Source: Pseudomonas sp. HN11
GTDB lineage: Bacteria; Pseudomonadota; Gammaproteobacteria; Pseudomonadales; Pseudomonadaceae
Direction: 5' to 3'
Length of the DNA: 64,000 nt
Assembly (NCBI RefSeq): GCF_021390155.1
Contig: NZ_CP089985.1
Location: 5,157,001 to 5,221,000, forward strand
Part shown: in pieces, positions 21,007 through 30,177 of the stretch
Numbering within the stretch: position 1 is the stretch's first letter
Layout of the letters: every line of letters begins with the position of its first letter
Made by a program: the position numbers and the translations under genes
Notes under the pieces: model-generated
What the model saw: only the letters and a program-made list of their open reading frames with translations
What the model was told of the DNA's origin: nothing
Database searches by the model: none

Positions 21007-21060
21007 GGCTTTAGCTCCTAATGTCGAGAAGCTGCCACATTCGTTATCAGGCGAAAGGGT

Positions 21061-21135
21061 GGCAGCTGTGCGCAGGCTGATAAACCGGGACAATAGGAAC
21101 CCGGCAGGCCCGAAGGCCTCCCGCGCACAGCCGCC
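21061..21135 (-). ncRNA. C4-like antisense RNA element
   Basis: On the minus strand a 13-bp outer stem (GGCGGCTGTGCGC / GCGCACAGCTGCC, one G-U) encloses two hairpins: AGGCC-TTCG-GGCCT and CCGGG-(TTCCTATTGT)-CCCGG, followed by unpaired TTATCAG. This clover-like fold resembles the C4 antisense RNA family of phages P1/P7 and prophages. Its two exposed segments, CCTATTGT (21090-21097) and TTATCAG (21077-21083), are complementary to 21195-21202 and 21211-21217 upstream, and in part to the leader ORF translation start downstream. The family assignment is from memory and needs a covariance-model search. Confidence 0.6.
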
Positions 21136-21155
21136 ATAACACGGATGTGCGGACG

Positions 21156-21188
21156 CAAAAAAAGCGTCGGCATGGTGCTGGAGACGCT
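21156..21188 (-). terminator. Intrinsic terminator directly upstream of the C4-like RNA
   Basis: On the minus strand AGCGTC / GACGCT (21163-21188, 14-nt loop) is followed by seven T. It lies between the upstream C4-complementary segment (21195-21217) and the C4-like RNA, an arrangement that suggests attenuation. Confidence 0.6.
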
Positions 21189-21337
21189 TGAGCGCCTATT
21201 GTTCCACGGGTTATCAGGCCCGGTCACTGAATTTGCAGTGACGGTGGGAAAGTAGCTCAGAAGCGTGTGGTTCTAAAAGCTGGGATCTGTGGCGAGAAGT
21301 TTCCGATAGACAGGCTGAGGGTATCAATTCAAACAAA

Positions 21338-21730
21338 ATCGTAAGCGGTGTCGCCGATGAGGCGCTCCGGCTTGATGTCGAACTGCGCTTCGACCCGATC
21401 GATCATCGTTTTGGTGCTCTCGACTTCTGCGGTTCGATGAGCCGGTGTGGACTCCACATCCATGATCACGCCGTGCTCGGTATCGATCAGATAATTCGTG
21501 GAGTAAGCGTAGAAAGCAGGGCCGCCTGGAGCAGCCGTCGGCGGGCCTGAGGATCCGTCAGCGACAGGCGTTTCGGTAGCGTTTCTGCCAAAGCCTCCTC
21601 ATCGAGGCCTTCAAGGTACTCACGCACGGCGCGAGTGCTCAGGGCTGGATCGCTCCAGTTGATCTGTTCATCACCCGGTACGCCGCGCTGCCGACTCGCA
21701 TCCGCCTTGATGATGCTGGCGTCCACGGCA
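21338..21730 (-). pseudogene. Remnant of an IS1182-like transposase
   Basis: An internal piece of a DDE transposase: VDASIIKADASRQRGVPGDE and DPALSTRAVREYLEGLDEE, then after a one-base loss near 21540 the frame continues as YSTNYLIDTEHGVIMDVES and TKTMIDRVEAQFDIKPERL up to GDTAY. Both ends of the gene are gone. An IS3-family element is inserted about 20 bp upstream of the recognisable part. This is decayed and certainly inactive. Confidence 0.75.
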
Positions 21731-21751
21731 ATCGACCAGAAGCGGTCATTC

Positions 21752-23026
<1,275 letters not shown>

Positions 23027-23109
23027 CCTTAAGAACAAAGTTTCATGGACAGTTAAAGTAAGTATGCGGACTAAAAACTTAGAGGTTTCCCAACCAGATA
23101 AGGGGAAGA

Positions 23110-23859
23110 ATGGACGTCGACTCTGAAACTGAAGATAAGAAGAGCCCCACATGGAACATCGGATTGACGGGGGAACTCGTCACTGCGGTATTCGGCGCGG
23201 CGCAGTGGAAGAAGGCGCACCCTAGCGTAAGGTCCATGACGGACAGGCCTGAGTTCTGCCGCTACCACTACCACGAAGCCTTGGACATGATGAGTGCATA
23301 TATCGAATCCAAACTGAAGGAGACAGGCTTGTGGGGTGTCTACGAGGACTACGATGAGTTTAGTTACCTAATGCTGAAGATCAGGGCGAATATCACTGCC
23401 TTCGTCCAGAGTTTGCACGCCGTGGCGGATACTTGTTCTCACATGCTCTATTACTCTCTGGCGCTGGATAGACTCCCAACTCCCTTGAAGGAACGAGACA
23501 TTTATGCCAACAAAGTCCTCAAGCTCTTGGAGCAGCAACGTGATGACGGATATCCCGAGTACGGCAAGCTCTGTAAATTGTTCCGCGAGATTACAACTGC
23601 CGATGACTACAAGTACCTTAATGCCCTGACTAATACTTCAAAGCACCGCAGCATCGTCCGCTCAGAACTTAACGAGGATGCCACCGGCAGGCGGGAAGAA
23701 AAGTGGATTCTGTTCTTGGAATCGTTTTGGTACGCAGGAGAGTTTTTTGAAAAAACCAACGCTCGCGAGTTCATGCGGAAAGAGCATGACCGTATTCAGC
23801 ATCTGACCGTAAACATTGGTGTGGAACTAAACGATGTCTTGAAGAAGCTCCAACCTTGA
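23110..23859 (+). CDS. Hypothetical helical protein
   Basis: I do not recognise this 249-residue protein. It looks soluble and mostly helical, with no signal peptide or membrane segment. It is rich in charged and aromatic residues. A central helix pair (LMLKIRANITAFVQSLHAVA) is followed by a conserved-looking LNALTNTSKHRSIVRSEL around residues 170-187, whose KHR block recalls HEPN-like or other defence-associated helical proteins; this likeness is weak. A purine-rich AAGGGGAAG precedes the ATG. It stands alone between the IS3 element and the ATPase/DUF4276 pair, with an A+T content somewhat above the core genes. Its island position suggests acquired DNA. Confidence 0.6.
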   Translation: MDVDSETEDKKSPTWNIGLTGELVTAVFGAAQWKKAHPSVRSMTDRPEFCRYHYHEALDMMSAYIESKLKETGLWGVYEDYDEFSYLMLKIRANITAFVQSLHAVADTCSHMLYYSLALDRLPTPLKERDIYANKVLKLLEQQRDDGYPEYGKLCKLFREITTADDYKYLNALTNTSKHRSIVRSELNEDATGRREEKWILFLESFWYAGEFFEKTNAREFMRKEHDRIQHLTVNIGVELNDVLKKLQP

Positions 23860-24270
23860 CGCCCACAATCCAGGCCATTGAAAAAATTCGGTAAAAAGTC
23901 TATACGACAGCGGCCGTATGCCCACCATGACTGTATGACCGAAGCCATTCCGAAGCCGTCATTGAAGAAAAAATACTAACCGGCTGCTTCTCGCCGATAG
24001 CCACCTTGAGGAAACAGCGTTAATCGCTGCGCGCGTTTCCCAATTCAGCCTCCCACGCTGCGACCTACGCGATAACCTCCTGATCCACACCGATATGCGG
24101 GGTTGCGTGACTGCAACAGTCGCGCTGGTATAAGGCAGTAAAGATTAACGTTAGGATGACCCTATCAACCGGCAAGCCAGAATGCAAAATCAATGGCAAA
24201 ATCCCCCACAGCTATCAACGACAGCGGCTTTGGACTCAACGAGCAGCGCCGCTAAAGGAATCAAGCAGCA
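23860..24270. other. Non-coding stretch upstream of the ATPase gene
   Basis: About 410 bp with no convincing gene. A short open frame reading LLLADSHLEETALIAARVS and onward (about 24 kb) has no start or family support. The promoter of the downstream ATPase/DUF4276 pair should lie here, but I could not pick one with confidence. Confidence 0.4.
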
Positions 24271-25398
24271 ATGAGCACAAAGAACCCGATCAGCCGGCTC
24301 ACCATCAAAGGCTTCAAGTCCATCAAAAGCCTTGAAGACTTGCATCTGGGCAGCCTGAACGTGCTGCTGGGTGCCAACGGTGCGGGCAAGAGCAGCTTCG
24401 TTTCTTACTTTCGCATGCTCAGCGAAATGATGGATTTGCGTCTTAAAAAGTGGACGACCCAACAAGGCTCGGCGGACCGAATTGTCAGCTTCGGCGTCAA
24501 GGAAACTCAGCAGATCAGTTCCTATGTCCATTTTGGCTTGAACGGCTATGAGTTCGAGTTGGAACCGACCGTGGACGGTGACTTTGTTTTTTCCAATGAA
24601 CGGCTCTTTTTTGACGGCCCCATGTATGGCTCCGAGTGGATTCCACTGGGCTCCGGGCATCAGGAGACCAAGCTTAAAAAAGCCTACGACATCAAACAGT
24701 TCCAAGCCCCCTACAAAAACAATGTTGTAGCGTACTGCTACGAATCGATTTCCAGCTGGAAGGTTTTCCACTTCCACGACACCAGCGAAACCGCGAGCGT
24801 CAAACGCTACGGACCGGCTCATATCGACGACTATCTCCGTCCAGACGCGTCGAACCTGGCGGCCTATCTGCACCGCTTAGCCACCGAGACGCCTGAGGTC
24901 TATGACCAGATCCGAAAGACGATCCAACTGGCGATTCCGTTCTTCGACGACTTTGTGCTCAAGCCTGTGCGACTGGACACCCAGGAAGAATTGATCAACC
25001 TGCAATGGCGTCAGAAGGACAGCGACTACACCTTCTGGCCGAGCCAGCTCTCGGACGGTTCGATCCGTTTCATCTGCTTGGTAACCGCCCTGCTCCAGCC
25101 TGACCCGCCATCGACCATCATCATTGATGAGCCGGAACTCGGCCTGCATCCCTACGCCATCACCCTACTGGGTTCAATGCTGCGATCAGCCTCCACCCGA
25201 ATGCAGGTGATTGTCTCAACGCAGTCAGTGCCTCTGGTGAATGAATTCTCAATCGATGACCTGATCATCGTCGAGCGGGAAAAAGGTGCGACCGTCTTCA
25301 AGCGCCTTGACGAAGAAGCCTTCGAAACATGGCTGGACGATTATTCGGTAGGTGAGCTGTGGGAGAAAAACATTCTGGGCGGGAGGCCGCGTAAATGA
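24271..25398 (+). CDS. AAA/SMC-type ATPase of a putative two-gene defence module
   Basis: A 375-residue ATPase of the AAA_21/OLD-like class. Walker A is GANGAGKSS (residues 34-42) after the start ISRLTIKGFKSIKSL. An ABC-signature-like block is SQLSDGSIRF (258-267), Walker B is STIIIDEPELGLHP (281-294), and the switch region is VIVSTQSV (313-320). The middle (about 60-240) is the variable insertion typical of this class. The DUF4276 gene overlaps its end by 4 bp, so the two are translated together. ATPases of this type paired with TOPRIM-like partners act in abortive phage defence (PARIS, AbiL-like and OLD systems). That role here is inference from architecture and location. Confidence 0.8.
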   Translation: MSTKNPISRLTIKGFKSIKSLEDLHLGSLNVLLGANGAGKSSFVSYFRMLSEMMDLRLKKWTTQQGSADRIVSFGVKETQQISSYVHFGLNGYEFELEPTVDGDFVFSNERLFFDGPMYGSEWIPLGSGHQETKLKKAYDIKQFQAPYKNNVVAYCYESISSWKVFHFHDTSETASVKRYGPAHIDDYLRPDASNLAAYLHRLATETPEVYDQIRKTIQLAIPFFDDFVLKPVRLDTQEELINLQWRQKDSDYTFWPSQLSDGSIRFICLVTALLQPDPPSTIIIDEPELGLHPYAITLLGSMLRSASTRMQVIVSTQSVPLVNEFSIDDLIIVEREKGATVFKRLDEEAFETWLDDYSVGELWEKNILGGRPRK

Positions 25399-26060
25399 TT
25401 CGAGTCCACGTCATCTGCGAGGGCCAGACAGAAGAAATGTTCATCAATGAGGTATTAGCGGATGCTTTCCAGCACAAGGGTATTTATCTGATGCCCGCGC
25501 TGATTGGTAAACCCGGCCACAAAGGCGGCAACTTTCGCTTCGAGCGCTTGCTGACTGACGTAGAGAAACGCCTCCTTGGCGACCGCCAAGCTTACTGCAC
25601 CACATTCTTCGACTTCTATGGCCTGCCCGAGGAGTTTCCTGGCAAAACAAATGCCGCCGGCAAAAACACCATGGATGAAAAAGCTGATTGCTTGCTTGAT
25701 GCCATGGTGAAGAGGCTCACAAACAAACTCGGCGATGACGCCATGCGCCGATTCATTCCCTATGTGCAGATGTACGAATTCGAAGGCTTGCTTTTCAGTT
25801 GCCCGAGACGGCTAGCGGTCGGGATCAACCAGCCAATTCTTGAAGAACGGTTTGTGCAAATACGAAACGAATTTGAAAGCCCGGAAACAATCAACAACAG
25901 TCCAATGACTGCGCCAAGCAAAAGGCTTCAGAAGCTCTACGCTGGCTATGACAAGCCACTGCATGGTTCTCTCGCCGCGATTGAGATCGGCCTGCCGATC
26001 ATCCGCGAGCAATGCACTCGGTTCGATGCCTGGATCAGGCAGTTGGAATCATTGGAGTAG
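25395..26060 (+). CDS. DUF4276 (TOPRIM-like) putative effector
   Basis: A 221-residue protein of the DUF4276 type, overlapping the ATPase gene by 4 bp (ATGA). The N-terminus VHVICEGQTEEMFINEVL carries E9-G-x-T-E13, resembling TOPRIM motif I. TTFFDFYGLPEEF provides Asp73. VQMYEFEGLLFSCP gives Glu128 and Glu130. These could form a metal-dependent nuclease-like site, but catalysis is not proven for the family. The gene ends 19 bp before an extended inverted repeat. With its neighbour it forms a compact module resembling ATPase + TOPRIM anti-phage pairs. Confidence 0.78.
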   Translation: MIRVHVICEGQTEEMFINEVLADAFQHKGIYLMPALIGKPGHKGGNFRFERLLTDVEKRLLGDRQAYCTTFFDFYGLPEEFPGKTNAAGKNTMDEKADCLLDAMVKRLTNKLGDDAMRRFIPYVQMYEFEGLLFSCPRRLAVGINQPILEERFVQIRNEFESPETINNSPMTAPSKRLQKLYAGYDKPLHGSLAAIEIGLPIIREQCTRFDAWIRQLESLE

Positions 26061-26079
26061 AACAGCGAGCCTCGAATAT

Positions 26080-26127
26080 GTTGAAACCCGACCGCCCTTG
26101 CCGAGCGGTTGGTGAGTTTGTTTCAAC
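26080..26127. repeat. Long imperfect hairpin after the ATPase/DUF4276 pair
   Basis: The outer arms GTTGAAAC / GTTTCAAC and the inner arms CCGACCGC / GCGGTTGG (with G-U pairs) can form a 48-nt hairpin. No T-run follows, so it could be a weak terminator, a recombination footprint or a stability element. Confidence 0.45.
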
Positions 26128-26279
26128 AGCGTGATCGTTGGAGCATGGCCAATTGACTTCATTCCTTGGGCAGATGACATTACGGGCGCGCGATCCAACC
26201 GGGTCACACTATTGGGTCTTTTTTTTCCTGTGCAGAACAGTGATCATCGCCCTCCCCAAAAGTCCCAAGAACCGAAACC

Positions 26280-26609
26280 ATGGAATTGACGCTGGAAGCG
26301 GTTGCGCTCTTTGCACTGAAAATCGCGCACGAGACGGACGGCGGCAGCCCGGTTTTGCGGGATGATCCGGTGATGGATGGTTATGAGCGGGAAATGTTTG
26401 GGTTATTGGTGCGGCAGCGGGATCTGGCCGTTATACAATCCAAACTCGCGGAATGTGTCGATCAAGCACTCGAGGCATTGGGCGGGGTCGATACGGTGAT
26501 GGGCCGCGAGCTGCAACGGTTGGCAAGTGACGTGCAAAACACTGCTCAGTTGGATGAGCTGCGCGGGCCACTGACCAACCTGAAGGACTACCTGAAAGCC
26601 ATCCTGTAA
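26280..26609 (+). CDS. Hypothetical protein, 109 residues
   Basis: I do not recognise this protein. It is predicted helical and acidic (MELTLEAVALFALKIAHETD...LRDDPVMDGYEREMFGLLV) with no signal peptide or membrane segment. The ribosome-binding site is weak, and the start may lie a little further in. Its codon use is normal for the genome and it is convergent with the LysE gene, 5 bp away. Without homologues in hand it could be a conserved Pseudomonas orphan. Confidence 0.55.
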   Translation: MELTLEAVALFALKIAHETDGGSPVLRDDPVMDGYEREMFGLLVRQRDLAVIQSKLAECVDQALEALGGVDTVMGRELQRLASDVQNTAQLDELRGPLTNLKDYLKAIL

Positions 26610-26614
26610 GGCGC

Positions 26615-27250
26615 CTACCGCCGTTCTTCCACCGCCATCCGCACCGCCAGTCCCATCAGCACCGAGCCCATCAGCCAGCGCTGCACCACCTGCCAACCCG
26701 GCCGGGTGACGAAAAACACCGCGATCGCCCCCGCCATCGTGGCAATCATCGCGTTGACGCTCACGCTGATGAAAATCTGCGTAAAGCCCAGCACCAGGGA
26801 TTGCGCCAGCACACTGCCATGGCCATTCGGGTCGATGAACTGGGGCAGCAACGACAAATACATCACCGCCACCTTGGGGTTGAGCAGGTTGGTCACCAAA
26901 CCCATGGTGAACAGCTTGCGCGGGCTGTCCATGGGCAAGTCCCGCACCTGGAATGGCGAGCGCCCGCCCGGCCGTATGGCCTGCCAAGCCATGTAGGCCA
27001 GGTACAACGCACCGCCGAAGCGCAGCGCGTCATAGGCAAACGGCACTGCCATGACCAAGGCCGTGATCCCCAACGCCGCGCACACCATGTAGACCAAAAA
27101 ACCCAACGCCACGCCACCCAGGGAAATCAGCCCCGCCGTGCGCCCCTGGCAAATCGATCGAGAGATGAGGTAAATCATGTTCGGCCCGGGCGTGAGCACC
27201 ATGCCGAGCGAGATGAGCGCATAGGCCAGCCAGCTGGACACTTCAGGCAT
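26615..27250 (-). CDS. LysE/RhtB-family amino-acid exporter
   Basis: Inner-membrane exporter of the LysE superfamily, generally for amino acids or derivatives; substrate unknown. I chose the ATG at 27250 (MPEVSSWLAYALISLGM), which has AAGGAG seven bases upstream; the longer frame to 27319 has no such site. The 211-residue protein has about six hydrophobic segments, the family signature GMVLTPGPNMIYLISRS near the N-terminus, and LVTNLLNPKVAVMYLSLLPQFI in the middle. It stands alone, divergent from the PH-domain gene. Confidence 0.9.
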   Translation of the reverse strand: MPEVSSWLAYALISLGMVLTPGPNMIYLISRSICQGRTAGLISLGGVALGFLVYMVCAALGITALVMAVPFAYDALRFGGALYLAYMAWQAIRPGGRSPFQVRDLPMDSPRKLFTMGLVTNLLNPKVAVMYLSLLPQFIDPNGHGSVLAQSLVLGFTQIFISVSVNAMIATMAGAIAVFFVTRPGWQVVQRWLMGSVLMGLAVRMAVEERR

Positions 27251-27391
27251 TGTTCGGCTCCTTGGTCGTTTTTCTGTCGACGTGAAACATTTGGCCAACG
27301 TTGTAGGCTTGGATGCCATGGTAGGGCGTTCAAAATGCGCGCGTTAGATACAGATCCGCGAGTAAAACGGCATACACCCAAGAGGCAGGAC

Positions 27392-27763
27392 ATGATCGAC
27401 TTCAACAACAAAGGCTTCTTCAAGCTCAAGCAAAACAACGAATACGCCGAACGCGTCGCCGCCCTGCTGCTGGACGGCGAAGAAGTGATCGACGCGTACA
27501 AGGCCATGCGCGACGGCGTGGTGTTCACCACCAAGCGCATCATCGCGGTGAACGTGCAGGGGATTACCGGGAGCAAGAAGGACTTCACGTCGCTGCCATA
27601 TAAAAACATCGTGGCGTATTCGGTGGAGACATCCGGGACGTTTGATCTGGACTCGGAGCTGGAGATTTACTTTTCATCGCTGGGCAAAGTGAAATTCGAA
27701 TTTACCGGCAAAACCTCGATTGTGGAAATCTCGCGGTTGATTTCCAAACATCTGCTGACCTGA
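27392..27763 (+). CDS. Bacterial PH-domain protein
   Basis: A 123-residue protein made of one bacterial pleckstrin-homology-like fold (bPH, PF08000 type). Typical strands and motif: GEEVIDAYKAMRDGVVFTTK, RIIAVNVQGITGSKKDFTS, LPYKNIVAYSVETSG, then a C-terminal helix. A purine-rich GGCAGGA precedes the ATG. Homologues are widespread small cytosolic proteins of unknown function. It is followed by a REP element, which marks the end of the transcript. Confidence 0.85.
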   Translation: MIDFNNKGFFKLKQNNEYAERVAALLLDGEEVIDAYKAMRDGVVFTTKRIIAVNVQGITGSKKDFTSLPYKNIVAYSVETSGTFDLDSELEIYFSSLGKVKFEFTGKTSIVEISRLISKHLLT

Positions 27764-27801
27764 TCGGCAGGCCGTCGCTGACTGCCTGAACCCCAATCAA
27801 A

Positions 27802-27843
27802 GTGTGGGAGGGGGCCTGCCCCCGATGGGGCCCCCTCCCACAC
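27802..27843. repeat. REP-like palindrome
   Basis: GTGTGGGAGGGGGCC and its inverse complement GGCCCCCTCCCACAC around a short loop; a variant of the GTGGGAGC family, just after the PH-domain gene. Confidence 0.75.
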
Positions 27844-28003
27844 CATCAAACTACAGTCTTAAACCCCAAGGCGCTCAAACGCTCGCCTTCTAGAGCGCTG
27901 ACAACCTGTTGCCTTTTCCCACGCCAGCCATCGAACAAAGCCAATACCTCCCATCGCTCCACCTTCGTAGGCTCACCTCCTCGCACAAGGAAGTGAGCCC
28001 GTC

Positions 28004-29158
28004 ATGCCAGAACGCTTTTACCCACCCACCGAAGAAGAGTTACGCAAACGACGCATCCTGACGCCGCAGCCGTCGCGGGTTCCGTATTCACCGGCTGTTG
28101 ATTTTTTCGAGCCATCCCCTGCCCCAGCCCCCACGCTGGCCAGACCTCCCGGTTGCGTCTTCATGAAGCCATGCCAACTGCCTGATGGCATCACTCATTA
28201 TTTCAACCCGGCCGGGTATGTGCCGTTGGAGCTGATCAAGGAATACGGCCACTTAAGCCTGCTGGGTGGGCGTGAGGTGGACAGCAGGGGCGGGGTTGCC
28301 TTGCGCAAGATCGGCGGCAGCACATTGCCCGCTGGCTTGGGTCAGTTGGCGTTGCGGTCGGCGGTTTGGGAGTCGGCGGCCACTGCTGTTGGATCGGTCG
28401 CCGGTGGCCTGCTGACGGGATTGGTGGCGCTGGCCTGGCCGTCCGAGCTGGGTGATAGCGCGCTCTACAGCGAGGAGCAGTTGCGTTCAATGCAACAGGC
28501 GCGGTCGCAGATGCGGTTACATATCGAGCAACGGGCGGACGGCACGCTCAAGGGGTATGGGTTTTACACGGGCAACCATGCCGATTGGCAAATGATTGAT
28601 GTGGTGCAGTTCCAAAACCGTGGCGATCAGTTTGTGGCGGATCTGGATGAAGGTGTAGAGCTGATCTGGACGCCCGCCGTTGATCCCAGTGACACGCTGG
28701 GGATTCCGCCATTGGAGGCTGCGCCACAAGCGCCGGTGATCTGGATTTATCCGCCGACGGAGAAGGCCGCGCAGATTCTGGTGAACCCGATTTATCCACC
28801 GGAGTATCGGGATTTTATTCTGGTGTTCCCGGTGGAGTCGGGGGTTCGGCCGCTTTATGTGGTTGTCAGTGTCAAGGCCGGGGATCACAAGTACCACAAG
28901 GCACCTAATACTGAACAAATAACCGGCTTTTCAGGCCTGATCAAAGCAAAACCCATGACTCCCAGACAGGGTGGTGCCGGGTTGAGGGAGCGTTGGATTG
29001 AGGAAAAAGGCCGGAGAGTCTATGAGTGGGACTCTCAACATGGGGAATTGGAAGTTTATCTAGCAAGTGATGGGAGCCATCTGGGTGCGTTCAGCCACGT
29101 AACCGGCGAGCAGCTAAAAGGACCGAAGAAAAAGCGAAATATCAGAAAATACCTGTGA
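28004..29158 (+). CDS. Colicin E3-type rRNase bacteriocin (S-type pyocin domain)
   Basis: Toxin that should cut 16S rRNA at the decoding site of competitor cells. The last ~90 residues closely match the colicin E3 cytotoxic domain: GLRERWIEEKGRRVYEWDSQ and HGELEVYLASDG, ending KKKRNIRKYL. The E3 catalytic set Asp/His/Glu/Arg is conserved with the same spacing as D343, H346, E350 and R378. Residues about 145-300 are an S-type pyocin (translocation) domain. The N-terminus has a Pro-rich linker (30-50) and a glycine-rich hydrophobic stretch (125-143). At 384 residues it is shorter than classical colicins or pyocins and lacks an obvious long receptor-binding coiled coil, so the delivery route is unclear. 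Its immunity gene follows after 7 bp. Confidence 0.92.
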   Translation: MPERFYPPTEEELRKRRILTPQPSRVPYSPAVDFFEPSPAPAPTLARPPGCVFMKPCQLPDGITHYFNPAGYVPLELIKEYGHLSLLGGREVDSRGGVALRKIGGSTLPAGLGQLALRSAVWESAATAVGSVAGGLLTGLVALAWPSELGDSALYSEEQLRSMQQARSQMRLHIEQRADGTLKGYGFYTGNHADWQMIDVVQFQNRGDQFVADLDEGVELIWTPAVDPSDTLGIPPLEAAPQAPVIWIYPPTEKAAQILVNPIYPPEYRDFILVFPVESGVRPLYVVVSVKAGDHKYHKAPNTEQITGFSGLIKAKPMTPRQGGAGLRERWIEEKGRRVYEWDSQHGELEVYLASDGSHLGAFSHVTGEQLKGPKKKRNIRKYL

Positions 29159-29165
29159 GGGCTAC

Positions 29166-29423
29166 ATGGGACTAAAAGTGAGATTGGAATGGTTCGACAG
29201 AACCACAGAGCAGCTACGTGGAGCGGAGGAGTCGGCAGACCTAAGAGACGACTACTCGGTTATTTCCGAGCTTGGGCTGTCGCCAGCCGAGGACATCAAT
29301 AACGGCATGTTTGAACTGCGCCGGGAGTGGCTAGCACTGATACAGACACACTTCTCTCATGAAATTGCTCTGTCAGAAAGCGATTACTTCATCGCGTTTG
29401 ATTACGAAGATACAAACGAATAA
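29166..29423 (+). CDS. Colicin E3/cloacin-type immunity protein
   Basis: An 85-residue acidic protein that should bind and block the upstream rRNase. MGLKVRLEWFDRTTEQLRG and the block INNGMFELRREWLALIQTHF, with YFIAFDYED at the end, follow colicin E3 immunity (ImmE3) along the whole length. GAGG five bases before the ATG gives strong initiation, and only 7 bp separate it from the toxin stop, so both are made from one message. Specificity for the upstream toxin is inferred from adjacency. Confidence 0.92.
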   Translation: MGLKVRLEWFDRTTEQLRGAEESADLRDDYSVISELGLSPAEDINNGMFELRREWLALIQTHFSHEIALSESDYFIAFDYEDTNE

Positions 29424-29447
29424 CACAAACTTCGAGAATTCAGCTTC

Positions 29448-30071
29448 ATGCGTAGACTGTCACTCACAAACAAAAAACTCCGCAACATCCCTAGACACCT
29501 CAGAGCCCTAACCCGCTGGGCAGACAGCTTCGAAGGCTGCTTTTACGAAGAGTTATCGTCGCCACCGGACTATGTAGATTTAAGAATCCCAGTTATTGAA
29601 AACCTTGTCGAAGGTAAACAAACTACACCAGACATTCAGACGCATTGCGCTCAACAGTTGATTAACGTAGCAGGCCACCTATTTAAAGCCCGGCCAGACG
29701 ATGCCCCTGAGTGCTGGATTGTCGCATGCATCATGGTCCCGGACATGTTCTCAAGCCGAGTCTGTGTCTACACCGACAAAGGCCGCTACCTCGGTCACAC
29801 CCAACCCTTTGACTATGAGTACTTCCGTCAAATCCGCATCACCGGTCGAAGCCTGGCTTGCGAATGGGGCTTGGTGGTTCCTCCAGGCCTACACGAAGTT
29901 GGCTTTCACTTCATCCACGAGGACGAAGAAGGAAACATCTTCGAATCAGAGCATTGGTACTTCGGTGAAGTCAGCACGACCGATGACGACCCTGACGCAG
30001 GGCGCTGGAAGTATCAAACCTTCAGGTCCTTCCAAGCGCAGCATCCGCATTTGTTTGGTCCGTCCATTTAA
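29448..30071 (+). CDS. DUF3916 domain protein
   Basis: A 207-residue soluble protein resembling the DUF3916 family (RRLSLTNKKLRNIPRHLRAL, CWIVACIMVPDMFSSRVCV, HWYFGEVSTTDDDPDAGRW). Function unknown. It is placed between two cloacin-type immunity genes, 24 bp after the first, with A+T-richer codons like the immunity genes. It may be an accessory or second immunity protein for another toxin once carried here; that is only inference. No signal peptide or membrane segment is visible. Confidence 0.65.
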   Translation: MRRLSLTNKKLRNIPRHLRALTRWADSFEGCFYEELSSPPDYVDLRIPVIENLVEGKQTTPDIQTHCAQQLINVAGHLFKARPDDAPECWIVACIMVPDMFSSRVCVYTDKGRYLGHTQPFDYEYFRQIRITGRSLACEWGLVVPPGLHEVGFHFIHEDEEGNIFESEHWYFGEVSTTDDDPDAGRWKYQTFRSFQAQHPHLFGPSI

Positions 30072-30177
30072 CCCGCATTTATCTCACTCTCCGTCCCGGA
30101 ACAACATCAGGTTTCCCAGTTGTGTCCTCACTAAAACTATCGCAATTACCGACAGAGAGGGGCGTCCAAAAATAGTG

